The notes beneath the pieces are model-generated. The model was not told the origin of the DNA, did not search any database, and was given only the letters and a program-made list of their open reading frames with translations. This document shows, one piece after another, positions 46,201-64,000 of a stretch of 64,000 nucleotides of DNA. How positions within the stretch are numbered: the stretch's first letter is position 1; each line of letters starts with the position of its first letter. This DNA is from Solen grandis (taxonomy: Eukaryota > Mollusca > Bivalvia > Adapedonta > Solenidae). Location: assembly GCA_021229015.1 (NCBI GenBank), contig CM037777.1:56437957-56501956 (forward strand). Direction: 5' to 3'. Both the position numbers and the translations under genes were made by a program.

Positions 46201-47938
46201 GTTTTATACTTCATGAAATCTAATCATGCACTTGCTCTGACTAGATCGATTTGACAGTACTAACTACATGGATAAGAAAGTCAGATGATGAATTATATAA
46301 GTTATTTTTTTTCCATTTCGAGGACTGGAAATACAATACCCCATCCTGTTCTTAAATTCAAATCCAACATGTACACTGTGTATCTTACAAGCCGTTTTCT
46401 TACCTGGACTGACAAACAAAAGGTTTTTGGTTTGTCAACAAAAAATATGTTCACAACACATTACCATAGTCATGGTCAGTTAATGAGTTTGAAGGAGTTG
46501 TATTTATTTTTATTTGTTATTTAAATCTATCAATATTATTATCAATGACTGAGTGTCAGTCAACCAGTAGCTAGGTTAAAGAATCTTAGAAATATTGGGA
46601 AGCAAAGTAAATTTGTTTGTTTGTTTGTTGGGTTTAACATCCCATTGACAGTAGTTCAGTCATTTGGAGACTATGTCTACTTGAAACAGATAAAGTGCTG
46701 CCACACTGCACTGCTGACTGCAGTATCAATCATGCTGTAGACATGTGGCATGATACCACACCCAGCCATATTATCCTGATACCGGGCCAACCAGTCCTGG
46801 AACTTCCCTTACATGCTGAGCACCAGGCAAAGTAGCTATACCAGTGCCATTTTTACGACTTTGGTATGATGCTGCTGAAAGAAAAGTAGGAACTATATCT
46901 GCCTAATTAAGTCATTAATTCCAATGGTAGAGCACTTTGCTTAATATACCAGCAGTTTTAGGGTTGAACCCTTCAAGAGAGCACACTTTTTCCCCCAGTC
47001 ATAAATTGGGCATAAACAAACGGAAAAATATTTATTTGGTGTTTGGGATGTAGCCTAATACTAATGAGTAATACAGTCAGATCTATTATCCTGCATCAGA
47101 CTTTTCAGAAATTTTGAAGTCTTGTGATGACAGTAATTTTGAATTTCTTTTATTTGAGTTCATAAAACCCAGTATTGGGATCTACAATGATTTTGATTGA
47201 GATTCAAATAACTGTTTGCTGCTACATTCTACATTATATAATCTGCAAAACCCATTTTGACTGAAATCTGGTGAAATGGTATACCTGATGTCCTGAGAGG
47301 CAGAGGGATTTATAAAATCAATAAAAATTCAATGTTTTATTTTCAAAATGAATTGAATTAATTTATTTATATCAAAGCATACCTGTAAAAAAAAGAATTT
47401 CTTTATTTGAAACAAACTGTGCTAGAAAACCAGATTTTTTTCCTATAATTTATACTAAAAATTTCACCACATTTATTTAACTGGATTTTCTCTACTTTAC
47501 AAATTCTGTGCTTCATGCAGACTTCAAAGAGTTTTAAATGTGAAAGTTGATACCATCTGTGATAATAAAATGTGTGAAAGTTGTGTTGATACTGAGATTC
47601 TGCACGGTGCACTGGCACTCAGCAGTAACACATCACAGTACTGATCACTCATAATACTACATAATTGCATCTAAGCATATGAATTTAAGGAACCTCAATG
47701 ACTTGAAAATCAAAACACGAGCATATATGTTTCATTGCTACAATTCGTAACCCCCCCTTTTAAAAAAAAGTGATAAAATCTTACTTCTTGATGCACTGAG
47801 TAATTCCTTGCCATCATTGATCAATGTTTTGATGGCTTTGCTGGTAACTTCCAGCTCCTTTTCATGGTCCAGTAACTTAGTCCTGAACGTAGGACTGTCT
47901 GTCAGACAGTCCGCAAATTCAAGAGGGTCGAGACCCAT
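34135..47938 (-). CDS. GRAF-family Rho GTPase-activating protein, 5' part of gene
   Basis: The gene starts at 47938 and runs leftward. Coding exons seen are 47785-47938 and 34135-34230, separated by a 13.5-kb intron. Together they encode about the first 83 residues of a BAR domain of the ARHGAP26/ARHGAP10/ARHGAP42/oligophrenin group. Those proteins combine BAR, PH, RhoGAP and usually SH3 domains and act at endocytic and adhesion membranes to switch off RhoA/Cdc42. The remaining BAR, PH and GAP exons were not found to the left of 34135, so they lie outside the window, in the gap, or were missed. The first intron carries a hAT transposon and an inverted pair of MITEs. Which of the paralogues is ancestral cannot be decided from 83 residues. 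Confidence 0.85.
34231..35627. other. GRAF intron 1, no feature recognised
   Basis: AT-rich intronic sequence. The plus-strand open frame at 34293-34574 overlaps the exon flank and lacks homology. Confidence 0.45.
35628..35945 (-). mobile_element. SINE family C, diverged copy
   Basis: 'gggtttaacaccccactgac' at the tail side, 'attatcctgacaccaagcc', 'caaccagtcctagaacta', then 'ggatcaaacccac' and 'gtaaccactttgccaccga' as the decayed tRNA-like head on the minus strand. Confidence 0.7.
35946..36958. other. GRAF intron 1, no feature recognised
   Basis: AT-rich intronic DNA. Confidence 0.4.
36959..37046. repeat. Tandem duplication of about 43 bp
   Basis: 'gcaaaggaaatcaca', then 'gtgcccatgtacagcattgt', occurs twice in direct succession with one substitution (catg/cacg). 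Confidence 0.85.
37425..37600 (+). mobile_element. pogo-type MITE, left-end fragment
   Basis: 'tacagtcaaacttgtcc', 'accacgtcttttaagcgac' and 'atttataaagcgactttt' match the left end of the element at 6289-7481. No right TIR was found. Confidence 0.7.
37711..37884 (+). mobile_element. MITE family A, left part lost
   Basis: Starts inside the palindrome ('gagtaactcgcaggctgat') and runs to the TTAA end at 37881-37884. Confidence 0.88.
38895..38959 (+). mobile_element. SINE family C fragment inside the hAT element
   Basis: 'tataagggtaattccaag', 'actggttggcccagtgtc' and 'aggataatgtgactaggtg' match the middle of family C in plus orientation. It directly abuts an internal copy of the hAT TIR motif at 38960-38973. 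Confidence 0.7.
38963..39731 (-). pseudogene. Broken hAT transposase (ZNF862-like)
   Basis: The likely start is the minus-strand ATG at 39731, giving MAAPRGKKRHFPDSGTITRF, which has the basic N-terminus common in this group. A T-run near 39670 then breaks the frame. The next frame continues to a RLSGFDPAWE segment, where homologues enter a TTF-type zinc finger. That finger is missing: the frame jumps at about 39520 to KAKDVRWLSHDKA, and an open frame follows to about 38975 with TQDFRFVLSTHMMCDILPHL and SELSKAMQ. This matches the hAT-like proteins annotated as ZNF862 or KIAA1586 relatives, from memory. The C-terminal hAT dimerisation domain is absent. At least one frameshift, one internal deletion and a 3' truncation make it inactive. 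Confidence 0.8.
41466..42355. other. GRAF intron 1, no feature recognised
   Basis: A plus-strand frame at 42023-42304 is proline- and leucine-rich but lacks homology or splice support. Confidence 0.4.
42356..42583. mobile_element. MITE family B
   Basis: TTAA at 42356 with a decayed left end, inner 'gatccagatcagacaactcc' and 'ggagctgtctgatcagggtt', right end 'catgaatattcatgaag' and TAAAGGGTTAA. Confidence 0.7.
42812..42947 (+). CDS. Candidate terminal coding exon, unrecognised
   Basis: A strong acceptor (atgttttgcag) is followed by a frame open for 44 codons to TAA at 42945. An AATAAA overlaps the stop (42943-42948). The peptide is lysine-rich and ends KLKSSSFNYDK, preceded by STEALPGLKPRIADSKGKEH. 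It would belong to a plus-strand gene nested in, and opposite to, GRAF intron 1. No upstream partner exon was found, and the family is not recognised. It could be a chance open stretch of an A-rich region; codon choice and the clean acceptor are the only support. Confidence 0.35.
42948..44714. other. GRAF intron 1, no feature recognised
   Basis: AT-rich intronic DNA without recognised repeats. Confidence 0.4.
44715..44955 (+). mobile_element. MITE family A, inverted-pair partner 1
   Basis: Intact left TTAA end and palindrome; right end mutated (GGGTTATG). Shares 'gatacct', 'gagggcgtcaaaaggagta' and 'tatatg' with the copy at 45064, unlike other copies in the window. Confidence 0.92.
45064..45305 (-). 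mobile_element. MITE family A, inverted-pair partner 2
   Basis: TTAA-flanked, opposite orientation, 108 bp from partner 1, with the same private variants ('tatactccttttgacgccct'). Confidence 0.92.
45686..45816 (+). mobile_element. Family H element, minimal form
   Basis: Left hairpin GTTC-tctg-GAAC, motif 'tgtgtcatctcctg', a GACGGACAGACAGGC-type tract, the palindrome CTGCTTTAAAGCAG, and right motif 'caggtgacacaaaa'. Only about 130 bp, with no tandem core. Confidence 0.75.
45925..46085 (-). mobile_element. SINE family D, decayed copy
   Basis: 'caatatttcagttatatagc', 'aggaagatcccagtgaat' and 'accaacctaccataagtacc' correspond in order to 29460-29560. Confidence 0.55.
46086..46612. other. GRAF intron 1, no feature recognised
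   Basis: AT-rich intronic DNA. Confidence 0.4.
46613..46880 (-). mobile_element. SINE family C, head truncated
   Basis: 'gtttgtttgttgggttta', 'acatcccattgacagtag', 'cacccagccatattatcctg' and 'ccaaccagtcctggaac', ending at 'cgactttggtatgatgctgc' without a clear tRNA-like head. Confidence 0.75.
46881..47784. other. GRAF intron 1, no feature recognised
   Basis: AT-rich, close to the exon 1 donor. Confidence 0.4.
47785..47938 (-). CDS. GRAF-family RhoGAP, coding exon 1
   Basis: The first exon is 51 codons plus one base, with donor gtaaga. It begins MGLDPLEFADCLTDSPTF, close to the vertebrate GRAF start (MGLxxLEFxDCxxDSPxF), then HEKELE and IKTLINDGKELLSA. This fixes the start at 47938. The frame is open further upstream to an ATG at 48121, but that extension has no family similarity and would cross the promoter. 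Residues 1-51 form the N-terminal amphipathic segment and first helix of the BAR domain. Confidence 0.93.
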
Positions 47939-48134
47939 ATCTGCTATTAATGAGATTTGGATTATGCAAAATAATTTAAAATGTTTACAAATTTCATTGA
48001 CAGTTCTAGCTTCCTGTTCATCTTTTAATTGACATTGCGCATGCGCGTGGTATAACAAGACATTTGCATGCCGCTTCCGGTTACTTGTCAAGTGTAATTG
48101 CTTGATACTAACTAAAAACATCGTCTTTCTAAAT
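47939..48134. promoter_or_regulatory. Bidirectional promoter of GRAF and ZNF330
   Basis: Only 196 bp separate the two divergent start codons. The palindromic TGCGCATGCGCG at 48036-48047 matches the NRF1 consensus at every position. CTTCCGG at 48074-48080 is an ETS/GABP-type core, and ATTTGCAT at 48062-48069 is an octamer. There is no TATA box at a suitable place for either gene. NRF1 plus ETS sites are typical of housekeeping divergent promoters. Transcription starts are inferred, not seen. Confidence 0.75.
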
Positions 48135-57735
<9,601 letters not shown>

Positions 57736-58129
57736 GTAAGCAGTCTGTGTACATGTCACTTAAGCTGATTAGTTCTTCTTCCTTGTAATTATGGGTAAGT
57801 GATCTTACCCTATATATAAATAGCTCTCTTGAGTGATCTGTTCTCATATAAATACACAGAGAATTAGTGTACCCATATTAATAAATGTGGGTAATCTGTT
57901 TCAAGCCAACATACATGTAGAATGTAGAGTGTTCTCATGTCAGTCGTTTTGAGGGTTTCGTTCCTATGACAACACAATTATGTAGTGTCCACATTTTAGC
58001 AGTTGTGATTGGTCTGTTACCATGTTCACACACACTTGGATCCTTCGGTTTGTTCTTAAAAAGGTACTCTCTTACAGACCACCTTTAATCTCAGGGGCCA
58101 CACTGCCTGACAGTCTTAAATCTTTATAT
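57736..58129. other. Downstream of ZNF330 exon 8, no exon found
   Basis: Searched for the expected acidic C-terminal exon of ZNF330. No acceptor followed by an Asp/Glu-rich frame was found. Confidence 0.45.
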
Positions 58130-58640
58130 ACAAGGGTCATTTGGAAAGTTTGTAGAGAGTGTTTTAAATTTCATCATAAAATAATCCATTCACAGAAAAC
58201 TTTGTGATTATTTAATTTAATGTATACTCAATCTGCCTTAAAATCTATTGGTGAATCAGACAATATAAACTTTAAAAATGATAAAGTTAAATAAATATGT
58301 CAGTGAAACAACGGAGCAGTAACAACATTGACATGACTTCAAACATGTCTGATGCTTCATTTTTTCAAAATAATCTCCCTTCTCTCGAATACATTTTCTG
58401 TGGTATACATCCCACTTACAGTAAATGTCCGAGTACCGTGTGTCGTGTGGAAATGACACTGCGAACTGCCAAGTGAATTACAGTTGGGTCATTAAGACTT
58501 CCCTTGCTGTTTGAACTGTTGGTTTCCAATAACTTCTATTTTGGCCATGGTGTTCTCACAGGCTCGTTGTCTGAATCTCTTGTTGTCAGCAGCACTCTCT
58601 TGTCCATCAGCAAATCTCTTAAACCACTTGAATACAAGTA
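58130..58640 (-). pseudogene. Internally deleted mariner-family transposase
   Basis: On the minus strand an N-terminal piece at about 58520-58625 reads VFKWFKRFADGQESAADNK, like the helix-turn-helix region of mariner transposases (WFxRFKxGRESxEDD). It is followed at 58256-58459 by a piece ending IREKGDYFEKMK, like the mariner C-terminus (CIxxNGDYFEK). The catalytic DD(34)D core between them is missing. A candidate left terminus is 'tacaagggtcatttgg' near 58130; no matching right TIR was found. Confidence 0.7.
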
Positions 58641-58800
58641 CCGTAAAATGCCATGTATTGTGCGCACCCATGTATAGTGCGCAGAGCTTGAGGCTCGAAA
58701 CCTTGGAAAAAAAGTATTTCCCTTCTATAATGCGCATATCTTTATCGTATGACGAGGAGGCAGCCATCTTGTTTACTCGCAGTTGTTTTGTGGATTTTTG
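58641..58800. mobile_element. TA-type MITE end with GTGCGC motifs
   Basis: 'taccgtaaaatgccatgt', 'attgtgcgcacccatg' and 'tatagtgcgcagagcttgag', then 'tctataatgcgcata'. Such 'ACCGTA..ATGCGC' ends are common in pogo-like MITEs. Only one end was recognised. Confidence 0.45.
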
Positions 58801-59109
58801 ATTGCACAACAGGTGGAAATGTTCAACTGCTTCCGCAAGTCAGGTGTAATGCAGCGATTATTTTCACACCTTTAGTATCCACATGCATTTGCATTGTTAC
58901 CTTGTTAAAAGCTGATAGTTTGAGTAATAATCTGAAACTACCAACACCTTCTTGTTTGTTTTTTGCAAGTCTCTTAACAAAGGGTATATTGAAGTACACA
59001 ATTATCATGAACCAAACAGTTCTGTCCAATACGAAACAAACTTGTCAAAATTTAGTAGAATTTAATTGAAATTAATAAAATACTGTTTATTTATGCGTGG
59101 TCACAGTAA

Positions 59110-59209
59110 NNNNNNNNNNNNNNNNNNNNNNNNNNNNNNNNNNNNNNNNNNNNNNNNNNNNNNNNNNNNNNNNNNNNNNNNNNNNNNNNNNNNNNNNNNN
59201 NNNNNNNNN
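59110..59209. other. Assembly gap, 100 N
   Basis: Exactly 100 N. It interrupts the ITIH-like coding exon on its right. An open frame can be drawn through the N run, but the codons on the left carry no evidence of belonging to that exon. Confidence 0.95.
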
Positions 59210-59911
59210 AGTTAGCTTCAGACGGGTCTGTGGTGGCGAACTGTTTGTCAAGTAACTGTTTGATCGTCATGTATGCCCAGACCTTCTCAGTGATCTTCTC
59301 GTAATCCCCAACATTGGTCAAATTCTCTGACTGAACATCGTCAAAAACTAAATCATTCGTAATGACAAGCACACTTGGACCAGATCGACCGCTGCTGCGA
59401 ACTGTAAACTTACTCAGAAATCTACTTGATACCTCGATGTCTGTATCGTTAACGAAAGCATGATAATCTTCGTCGATAACACCAGAAACAACAAGCTCCG
59501 ATCCATTAAAATAGTTCATGAAATGGCTGTTGGTTACTTTTTTTACAGGTGCGTCTAGATAAGAGAAAGTAATATTGGAGAGTAGAGTGACGGCAATCTC
59601 GCTGTAGAAGCCAGTGATTTGAATATCGGCATCAGACCCGTCGTAGATTTTCCTGCCAATACCATGGTTTTGTATCGCAATTTTTTTAACAAGGTCGTAA
59701 TCAGCATCACGTCCAAACGCCAGTGTAAAGATTGGGATTTCAAGAGAGTTCCTTTCACGAGTCATCTTTAGGATATTGTCGGGTGAGGTTTCTCCTATAG
59801 TGGCTTCACCATCCGTGAGGAAGACTATGATAGACATACGTGTTTCCGAAGTCTTTTGGTGTTCAGACATAAAAGTTAAACCATGTCGTAAGGCGCCTTC
59901 GATATCAGTAC
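59210..59911 (-). CDS. ITIH-like protein, exon with end of vWA domain
   Basis: Acceptor 'tttcaatag' at 59912. 702 nt are open to the gap. It supplies the MIDAS threonine and aspartate regions: [11 protein letters not shown], then [61 protein letters not shown] and [12 protein letters not shown] follow, matching the order in ITIH heavy chains, then [15 protein letters not shown] (RLWxYLTxKxLL in vertebrates). The exon runs into the N gap, so its 3' end and all later exons are unknown. Confidence 0.93.
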
Positions 59912-61101
59912 CTATTGAAATAACAAAAATGTAAATTATATTAAAGTTCTGAAGCCACTACCCCCTTCATACACGCACAACCCCATGAAAACAACAGCAA
60001 AACCATAACATTAGCCAACATATTGTAAGACGATCACTTTAAAAATGTATCATTTTTTATGTTCTTTTAAACGATCCTTTCACATGGAAAGCCTATTTAA
60101 ATATACCAAAAATTAATTATAATTATTCTACTTTGAGACGTACACACTTAAGAGAAGAATATGTTTGACGTCAGAACTTACTGCCTGATGTTCGAAGTCC
60201 ATTGACGTATTTCTTGACCTCTTCATTAACGTCTTCGTCCACGATGTCCATCATCTGTTCCTTCCAAAATCTAAAGCTGCCGCTGAACGTCATGATGTTA
60301 ATCCGGTCTCCTTCGTGCATATCGCGTAGAATGGCCAACATTGCGTCCTTTAACTGTAAATGGGGGCAAAAAAAAACATTATCTAGATATTTCAAATTAT
60401 ATGGTTGTGAATTACAATCTTTTTTAAAAAGGTCGTTATCAGCATCAAGTTTGAACGCCAGTGCAAATACTGGGATATCAAGAGAGTATCGTACATCAAC
60501 TTCAGTACAAAAATAAGTGCTGTTTTATCTCTATTTAATTTTATACTTCGAAATGTTTATCAATGACTATATCATTATCCTGTCATCATATATCTATAAT
60601 ATCATCCTAATACGATATCATTATCCTTTGTAACAGATTTTCAAAGTTGATAGTGTATTTTGAATTTGGAATGGAAGGACTTGTAAGCTTTTGCTATATG
60701 TGATTCATCATGTTTTTCCCTGAAAAATAACTGATAATTATGTTTTTATTACAACGATGATTACAGCTACCACAGCAGCTCTATACTTCTACTTCTCCTA
60801 CTATTTCTATATCTGTTATTACTACTACTATTACTGTAGACTCAGTGCGTGGTCTTGAATCTACAGTATATGTAAAAAATAAATAAATAATAATAAATAA
60901 ATATTAATTATTAGATTTGATGATTGACAAAACGTTAAATCAATAAATAGGTTCATTATTAACAAATTATTAAACAGGTTACACCTGTTGGATCTTAGTA
61001 CCACCCATGGAACCGCTGGTGTCAAGGATGAAAAGAACGTCGTTGGGTAGAGGCTGGAACCCGTCCGGTGCAAAGAAGTGTACAAAATATCCATTCACAA
61101 G
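59210..61101 (-). CDS. Inter-alpha-trypsin inhibitor heavy chain-like, vWA part
   Basis: Three exons join in phase: 60985-61101, 60182-60353 and 59210-59911. They encode about 330 residues. The order [33 protein letters not shown] (MIDAS DxSxS), [27 protein letters not shown] and FLTDG is diagnostic of ITIH proteins. These are secreted proteins that in vertebrates bind hyaluronan through heavy chains. The upstream VIT-domain exons should lie beyond 61101. None was found in the remaining 2.9 kb, so that intron is long or the exons are outside. The downstream part is lost at the gap. Confidence 0.93.
60182..60353 (-). CDS. ITIH-like protein, middle vWA exon
   Basis: 172 nt between acceptor 'aactgtaaa' (reverse tttacag) and donor gtaagt, phases 0 and 1. 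Encodes [20 protein letters not shown] then [17 protein letters not shown], the helix-strand-helix after the MIDAS loop. Confidence 0.92.
60985..61101 (-). CDS. ITIH-like protein, exon with vWA MIDAS start
   Basis: 117 nt, 39 whole codons, acceptor tttcag, donor gtgtaa, both phase 0. Encodes [19 protein letters not shown] and [16 protein letters not shown] with the metal-binding DTSGS. Confidence 0.92.
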
Positions 61102-61639
61102 CTGAAACAGACATCTGTGATACTGTTAGATCGAATTTTAATTCACGAATAGTATATAAAACAAGCACGAGTGGCTACGGCAAAAGTAAAAATAATAATT
61201 TTCCACAAGTGAATTATATTGTATGATTTTTTTCATGCTGTTTTTACACGAAGTTATGTCATTTTATTACTTTGCCATCATTCGTTATTTCTGACGCTAT
61301 ATCTTTTTAATATTTGCACACGTACCTTTTCGTGAAAATGATAAACCATTATATCTGCTGTATTTAATGATTAAGTCGTTTTAGCAATCACACGAAATAA
61401 ACTGTTACCACCGTAAAATAATAATCTGAGACAAATATGAAATATTAATGAAAGTTAAATTGACAGGCCGTATGTGTCACGTGACATCATTATAATATTT
61501 AGCAAAGTCAAAAATCATTCGTTTTGGTAAGCCAAATTGAGATTTCCGTGTTAATTTCTTAAAAAATACAATGATGATATTATTTTGTATCATTTGTCTA
61601 ATTTCAGCTCATTCACAGATGTTTACGCATGGTTACCCA

Positions 61640-62060
61640 ATGCAATATTCTGTGGTTGTAAAAACGGAATGTTTCTCCACCACAAGCAATAGCGTTACGA
61701 AAGATAATGAACTTACATTAAAAAATATAAAACCTTTGTTTAGCTATTCTATTTTCGTGTGTCATCACAAGAATGATCATAATCACTATTCGCGCATGCG
61801 CTCACTGCACAGGTTATACTTACTAATTCCCTACCCGGAGCTTGCGAAGATGCCACGTTTCGGAGCGTGTCACGTGGTACCGCAAGCACCTGCCTCGGGG
61901 ATACCATTTTTAACCGATTTCGCCGAAGTGGCGTTTGCGAAATTAGCGTCTTTCCGTACAATATGACCTTCAGTTGCAGATATTACTTGTAAGGAAATAT
62001 GACCTAACCAACGTTTTTATTCCTACCGATTATCTGTGAACAAGCTGCTTTTAACTGTAA
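61640..62060 (+). repeat. Repeat R, younger CpG-rich copy
   Basis: Matches 1181-1465 and 2060-2110 in order. Contains the NRF1-like CGCGCATGCGC at 61791-61801, an E box CACGTGG near 61870, and many CpGs, unlike its AT-rich surroundings. No TIRs or coding similarity recognised. It lies in, or upstream of, the ITIH-like gene on the opposite strand. Confidence 0.65.
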
Positions 62061-64000
62061 CGTTAGTATAGAAAATATGGTAGTTTGTTATGTAAGACCA
62101 CCGTGTCATTTCTGAAATAATGTACTAAATTGAAATTAATTTGACAATTTCCTAATAAACTTTATGTAAAAGTTCAACGTTGTGACGTGTCAACTGGGCA
62201 ATAATGAGTTTTTAAGACACTGTTGAAAATAATTTTAAATCCCAGGACCATTTTTTCTTTCTTCATATATGTTATGGAAATATGATCCTAGAAAATTTTC
62301 AAACTAACCATTCATTTTTAGTTTGGCGTCATACGCCCCATTATAACTACATTTGAGCTCAATTGAGGATGGAACATACGAACGCCTGATTTATTATAAT
62401 CATTTTATATCGCAACAATATGATTATGCAGTTGATGGGAAACCATAAATAGAGCACAGTCAATATAAGTTTCATTCATTCATTCATTCATTCATTCATT
62501 ACAATTGCAAAATATATAATTGGACCCAATTGAAATCAAGGAAGCACTTCATTTAAGAGGCTTAAGTTTAATAATACGCTGTCCAAACGATTATGTGCAT
62601 ACAATCCAATGTATTTTTCATTCTACAAATGATCATACCGCTGTGTAAAAGTCCAGTCTTGGGATACTGCAACGTAATCATACAGATACAGATCATTTAC
62701 TGCAATGTTTATAATTGGTCTACTATTACGTCCACTGCATATGCATACTCAAATCTAATAAGATCATACTGCTCTTAATTATTTAGAGATAGCATGCATG
62801 TTTTCCATTAAATTGCTGTACAGCACACATGATATTACAGGCGATCCACTGAATGATTACTGACCATGCACTTACGCGCATTATGACAAAGAATCCTCTA
62901 GTTGAATATGGACTTTGATATAAGGTTATTTAAGATTGTTATGTACAATACAGATATATAGTTGGACTCGTACACAGCTTGGAAAATCATATTGGACGAG
63001 ATACTTTATAAATCCATTAATAACAGAAGCTTTATCGAAACACTTTTCCTAGAGCATTTTTTTTCTTTTGAATTCTGAACCTTTTCACTTGTTTCGGTCT
63101 CTATCATAAGTAAACAATGAGCCCTGTGAATCGTTCAAACAGAAAAAAATACCAGTAGGAGTTCCACGGAATCATTGAACGTGCATACACCTTACTACAT
63201 TTGCAAGAATCTACCTCCGATTTTCAGGAAAAAGGTCCCGTTTCATTCTACATCCGGTTTAGTGCCTATTTTTAATAACCTCAATAAAATAGACATTAAA
63301 ACCCCTTTTCACTGTTTTTGTACTGAAATATATTGGAATTTATATGGAATAGATTTTTCAATTTCAGCAAACATTTATTTCGACTGACAGCTCTTTCTTT
63401 CGAAGAAATAGTATTTTTATTACAGAAAATGTTTTATTTTTATATGTTTTTTGTTTTTTTAGTGAAATACGCACATTTCTCCTTCAAAAAGCTAAATATC
63501 TGTAAAACAAATTCCCATTATATTTTGTTTATAAGTACGATATTTCCTTAACTACTAAATATTAGAGTAAAAAGAAAATTTGTATTACAGATTTTTAGAA
63601 TATCGTAATATTGTATTTTGTAGGTCAAACCGGAAGTTGAATTCTTCTTCTTTTTTTTTCATTTAATAACCCAAAATAATATACCTGTTATTTGTTGTTA
63701 ATTGCGTAAAATTAAAAAAAAAATATGTGCAGAAATCAAACTAATATGTGTTTTGACTTGTTTCGGAATGAATTTCCCGAAATACAGCCCCTTTTCGGTA
63801 ATTACGGTACGTTATACTCTTACATGTTACAACTCGGTAGCCGTGTTACAGTTAAGGTTTTCCAGGCTTTGATGAAAGCCAGCGTTCACTTTTGGCTAAA
63901 AGATTCTGCTACATTATCAACTAAATCATCAAAGGATTTGAAAATAAAGGTAAAGTACGTTTTCATGAACTAGTTCGTTACAATAAATTGTATTAGATAG
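62061..64000. other. Stretch with no gene recognised
   Basis: AT-rich. Contains a (CATT)n microsatellite at 62471-62500. Open frames at 63175 and 63725 on the plus strand are not supported by homology. VIT-domain exons of the ITIH-like gene were looked for on the minus strand and not found. Confidence 0.45.

Noticed and set aside
47939..48121. Upstream in-frame ATG at 48121 extending the GRAF protein
   Set aside because: The extra 61 residues lack family similarity and would occupy the bidirectional promoter. The conserved MGL start at 47938 fits homologues.
59091..59109. Short frame left of the N run that appears to continue the ITIH-like exon
   Set aside because: The continuity is created by reading through N. 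The five codons carry no homology and the gap length is arbitrary.
61571..61966. 131-codon plus-strand open frame with a signal-peptide-like start
   Set aside because: It covers repeat R. The homologous segment at 1181-1465 is not open in that frame, so coding selection is unlikely.
63725..63973. 82-codon plus-strand open frame followed by a donor-like gtaaag
   Set aside because: AT-rich, no recognisable family, no convincing acceptor; treated as chance.

Overview
The window is animal nuclear DNA, most likely from a bivalve mollusc (probably a heterodont clam). The reasons are intron-rich genes with GT-AG splice sites, AT-rich non-coding DNA, and a dense load of short non-autonomous elements of the kind described in bivalves: tRNA-derived SINEs, TTAA-flanked MITEs, and elements with tandem core repeats like the oyster 'pearl' family. 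No species was identified by alignment. Two runs of exactly 100 N (9010-9109 and 59110-59209) look like fixed-size scaffold gaps, so gene adjacency across them is provisional.

Genes. About 48 kb holds a head-to-head pair. On the minus strand are the first two coding exons (47785-47938 and 34135-34230) of a GRAF-family RhoGAP (ARHGAP26/10/42 type, BAR-domain start). On the plus strand are eight coding exons (48135-57735) of the nucleolar zinc-finger protein ZNF330/NOA36. The start codons are 197 bp apart, with a perfect NRF1 consensus and an ETS-type site between them. To the right of the second gap, three minus-strand exons (61101-59210) encode the von Willebrand A domain of an inter-alpha-trypsin inhibitor heavy chain-like protein. 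Two further minus-strand exons (2251-2438 and 21126-21232) and one plus-strand terminal exon (42812-42947) look spliced, but I do not recognise them.

Repeats by region. 1-9 kb is a nest of tandem-core elements, one of them split by another. 10.9-12.2 kb is a hAT-type MITE with an exact 8-bp target duplication. 12.8-14.3 kb is a nine-unit array. 15.8-17.0 kb is an element carrying a compound microsatellite with a 27-G run. 18-33 kb holds most copies of a TTAA-flanked palindromic MITE (family A). 38.2-41.5 kb is a degraded hAT transposon with a broken transposase. The introns of the GRAF and ZNF330 genes carry more of the same families.

Main observation. Five sequence-unrelated families here (called E, F, G, H and I) share one architecture: a left hairpin; a 9-15 nt motif; a core that is usually tandem repeats; a GAC/GACGGA-rich tract in most of them; a right hairpin (often with loop TTC); and the exact reverse complement of the left motif, often followed by A-rich sequence. 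This resembles non-autonomous Helentron-like elements and suggests one mobilising machinery for several families. No cellular operon, CRISPR array or RNA gene was seen.
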